Part shown: positions 62,823 through 64,000 of the stretch, piece after piece
Position numbering within the stretch: the first letter of the stretch is position 1
How the letters are laid out: each line of letters opens with the position of its first letter
Assembly (NCBI RefSeq): GCF_943737015.1
Contig: NZ_CALSFP010000001.1
Coordinates: 806,001-870,000 of the forward strand
Reading direction: 5' to 3'
Source: Staphylococcus sp. Marseille-Q5304
GTDB taxonomy: Bacteria; Bacillota; Bacilli; Staphylococcales; Staphylococcaceae
DNA length: 64,000 nucleotides
Translations under genes and position numbers: made by a program
The notes under the pieces: generated by a model
What the model was told of the DNA's origin: nothing
The model's input: only the letters and a program-made list of their open reading frames with translations
The model's database searches: none

Positions 62823-63165
62823 ATTATTAGAAACATATTTAAGTTTGTATATTAACCATCATGAAGTTTTAGAAGATATGGAAAAAGACGGGAATAAATA
62901 TAAAGTTATTGACGTAAGAAATGCTCCAAAAAAAGTAAAAAAAGATAAAATAAAGAATTCTATTGAAATACCTGCCAAAGAATTGAAAGAGCAGTTAGAT
63001 ACATTATCTAAGGATTACATTTATGTCGTATATGATTGGACAGGTGGCACAATACTAGGAAAGGTTGCACTACTAGAATTATTGAAGAACGACTTTGAAG
63101 CTTATGAATTAGCTGGAGCACTTGAGGGATGGAAAGGTATGAACCTCCCACTTGAAGAAGTTTAA
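62806..63165 (+). CDS. Rhodanese-fold protein without catalytic cysteine
   Basis: A 119-residue single rhodanese domain. KYKVIDVRNA near residue 32 is the start of the fold; IYVVYDWTGGT near 72-82 is where the active-site loop lies; AYELAGALEGWKGMNLPLEE closes the domain. Where the family has the sulphur-carrying Cys, this protein has Asp77, and there is no Cys anywhere. Sulphur transfer by the usual way is thus ruled out; a binding or regulatory role is more likely. It starts at ATG 62806 inside the end of the MarR gene; an ATG at 62797 is less likely. Confidence 0.82.
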   Translation: MKKKIELLETYLSLYINHHEVLEDMEKDGNKYKVIDVRNAPKKVKKDKIKNSIEIPAKELKEQLDTLSKDYIYVVYDWTGGTILGKVALLELLKNDFEAYELAGALEGWKGMNLPLEEV

Positions 63166-63195
63166 GTAATTAAAATAAAAAAATGAGTGAATGTG

Positions 63196-63711
63196 ATGAA
63201 AAAAGTTTTGGATGATTTTAGTTCTTATCAATTTATAAAATATGTACTGTCTTATATGGAGATAGATAGTATAGATAGCCCTACTAAAGAAAGATATAAC
63301 GTTGAATATGAAGCATTTCAATTTTCTGTTCAAAACACAACCTTTAAAAGTCGGTTAGCAAAACAGACACCTAAGAAAAAAGGTTATTTTGTCGCAATAT
63401 GGCACAAAAACAAGGACAATGTAAATATTCCATTTCATTTCGAAATCATGCAAGACTTTTTAGTGATTAATATATTAGATAAAAACTATAAAGGACAGTT
63501 CATTTTTCCGAAAGAACTTTTAAGACACAAAGGCCTCATTACTTCAAATAAACACAAGGGTAAAATGGCATTTCGTGTGTATCCATCATGGGAAACAAAT
63601 TTAAATAAAACTGCCAGCCAAACGCAAAAATGGCAACTACAATATTTTATAGATATGTCGGAAGAAATGGATTTCATAAAAATGAAGAATCTGTATTTTA
63701 ATAAATTTTAA
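63196..63711 (+). CDS. mepB: MepB family protein
   Basis: A 171-residue soluble protein of the MepB family, named after the third gene of the S. aureus mepRAB multidrug locus. Family-like stretches are YNVEYEAFQFSVQNTTFKSR, KKKGYFVAIWHKNKDN and GKMAFRVYPSWETNLNKTAS, followed by QTQKWQLQYFI. The function of MepB is not firmly known. The start is ATG 63196 (the upstream in-frame GTG at 63187 is less likely). It follows the rhodanese-fold gene by 30 bases and precedes the DJ-1-like gene by 21, so one operon is likely. No Cys. Confidence 0.88.
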   Translation: MKKVLDDFSSYQFIKYVLSYMEIDSIDSPTKERYNVEYEAFQFSVQNTTFKSRLAKQTPKKKGYFVAIWHKNKDNVNIPFHFEIMQDFLVINILDKNYKGQFIFPKELLRHKGLITSNKHKGKMAFRVYPSWETNLNKTASQTQKWQLQYFIDMSEEMDFIKMKNLYFNKF

Positions 63712-63732
63712 AATCGAAAAGAGGCTATAAAA

Positions 63733-64000
63733 TTGAAAATAGCAACATTTCTTATATTAGACCAATATGCTGAATGGGAAGCAACGTATCTAAGTGCAAC
63801 TTTGAGCAAGAGTGATGAGTGGGAAATACGAACAATCTCAACTCATCAACAAGTTAGGTCAATAGGTGGGTTTAATACGTTAGTAGATTATACATTAGAA
63901 AATGATCCTGGTGATGAAGCGTTACTTGTGTTAGTTGGTGGAGATAGCTGGAATATTGAGGACCCTACTGTGACAGAAAAAGTAAAGGATGCTTTTGATA
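63733..64000 (+). CDS. DJ-1/PfpI family protein, N-terminal part (3' end outside window)
   Basis: The frame starts at TTG 63733, 8 bases after AGAGG, and runs off the window; 89 residues are visible. It begins KIATFLILDQYAEWEATYLS, with SIGGFNTLVDYTL and ALLVLVGGDSWNI, as in the YoaZ-like branch of DJ-1/PfpI proteins (glutamine amidotransferase-like fold). The nucleophile Cys would lie just past the window end, so activity cannot be judged. It is the last visible gene of the MarR-led operon. Confidence 0.82.
   Translation, partial: MKIATFLILDQYAEWEATYLSATLSKSDEWEIRTISTHQQVRSIGGFNTLVDYTLENDPGDEALLVLVGGDSWNIEDPTVTEKVKDAFD

Noticed and set aside
63187-63711. A MATE efflux pump next to mepB
   Set aside because: None of the frames in 62295-64000 has the membrane helices of a MATE protein; a pump could still lie beyond the window end.

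Overview
The window is a stretch of low-GC Firmicute chromosome. Gene order and protein content point to a Staphylococcus that is not S. aureus. Supporting signs are the block ackA-usp-ald, then dnaE to citZ-icd, phoPR, polA-mutM-coaE-gapB-nrdR-dnaB-dnaI, thrS-lysP-infC-rpmI-rplT, tig-clpX-ysxC, hemAXCDBL and valS-folC, plus T-box, L-box and L20 leaders of the Firmicute type. Species was not resolved. A coagulase-negative species, perhaps near the saprophyticus/cohnii group, is an inference only.

Layout. 1-7.7 kb: end of acetate kinase, a secreted phytase-like protein, two universal stress proteins, alanine dehydrogenase, a cutC-pepQ pair and a metallo-beta-lactamase-fold hydrolase. 7.9-24.4 kb: ytoI-nrnA-dnaE, a malic enzyme gene broken by one in-frame TGA, the acetyl-CoA carboxylase carboxyltransferase genes accD-accA, pfkA-pyk, an amino acid permease on the minus strand, and citrate synthase with isocitrate dehydrogenase. 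These link glycolysis, pyruvate, malonyl-CoA and the TCA entry, and several carry cre-like (CcpA) sites. 24.8-36 kb: PhoPR, DNA polymerase I, MutM, CoaE, the second GAPDH (GapB), NrdR, and the helicase-loading pair DnaB/DnaI. 36-49 kb: thrS with a T-box, lysP with a lysine riboswitch, infC-rpmI-rplT behind an L20 leader, two little-known genes, then trigger factor, ClpX and YsxC. 47-53 kb: a near-complete early heme pathway, hemA to hemL. 53-59.8 kb: an AbrB-type membrane protein, a frameshifted tag gene, valS with a T-box, and folC.

The last 4.2 kb (about 59.8-64 kb) is the accessory part. It has a MerR/TipAS regulator divergent from an extra FabH-like ketoacyl synthase, a GC-rich structured element, and then a compact operon that runs off the window: a MarR regulator with a perfect 24-bp palindrome over its predicted start of transcription, a rhodanese-fold protein with Asp where the catalytic Cys should be, a MepB-like protein, and a DJ-1/PfpI-family protein. 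This operon is the best candidate for something undescribed. MepB and the GTTAG-type operator recall the S. aureus mepRAB locus, but no MATE pump is present in the part seen and the rhodanese gene sits where the pump would be.

Other points of note are the rare ATA start codon inferred for infC, a dispersed family of intergenic hairpins (four copies), and the two genes broken by single-base lesions. The lesions may be true pseudogenes or sequence errors. No rRNA, tRNA, CRISPR array, insertion sequence or prophage was recognised.
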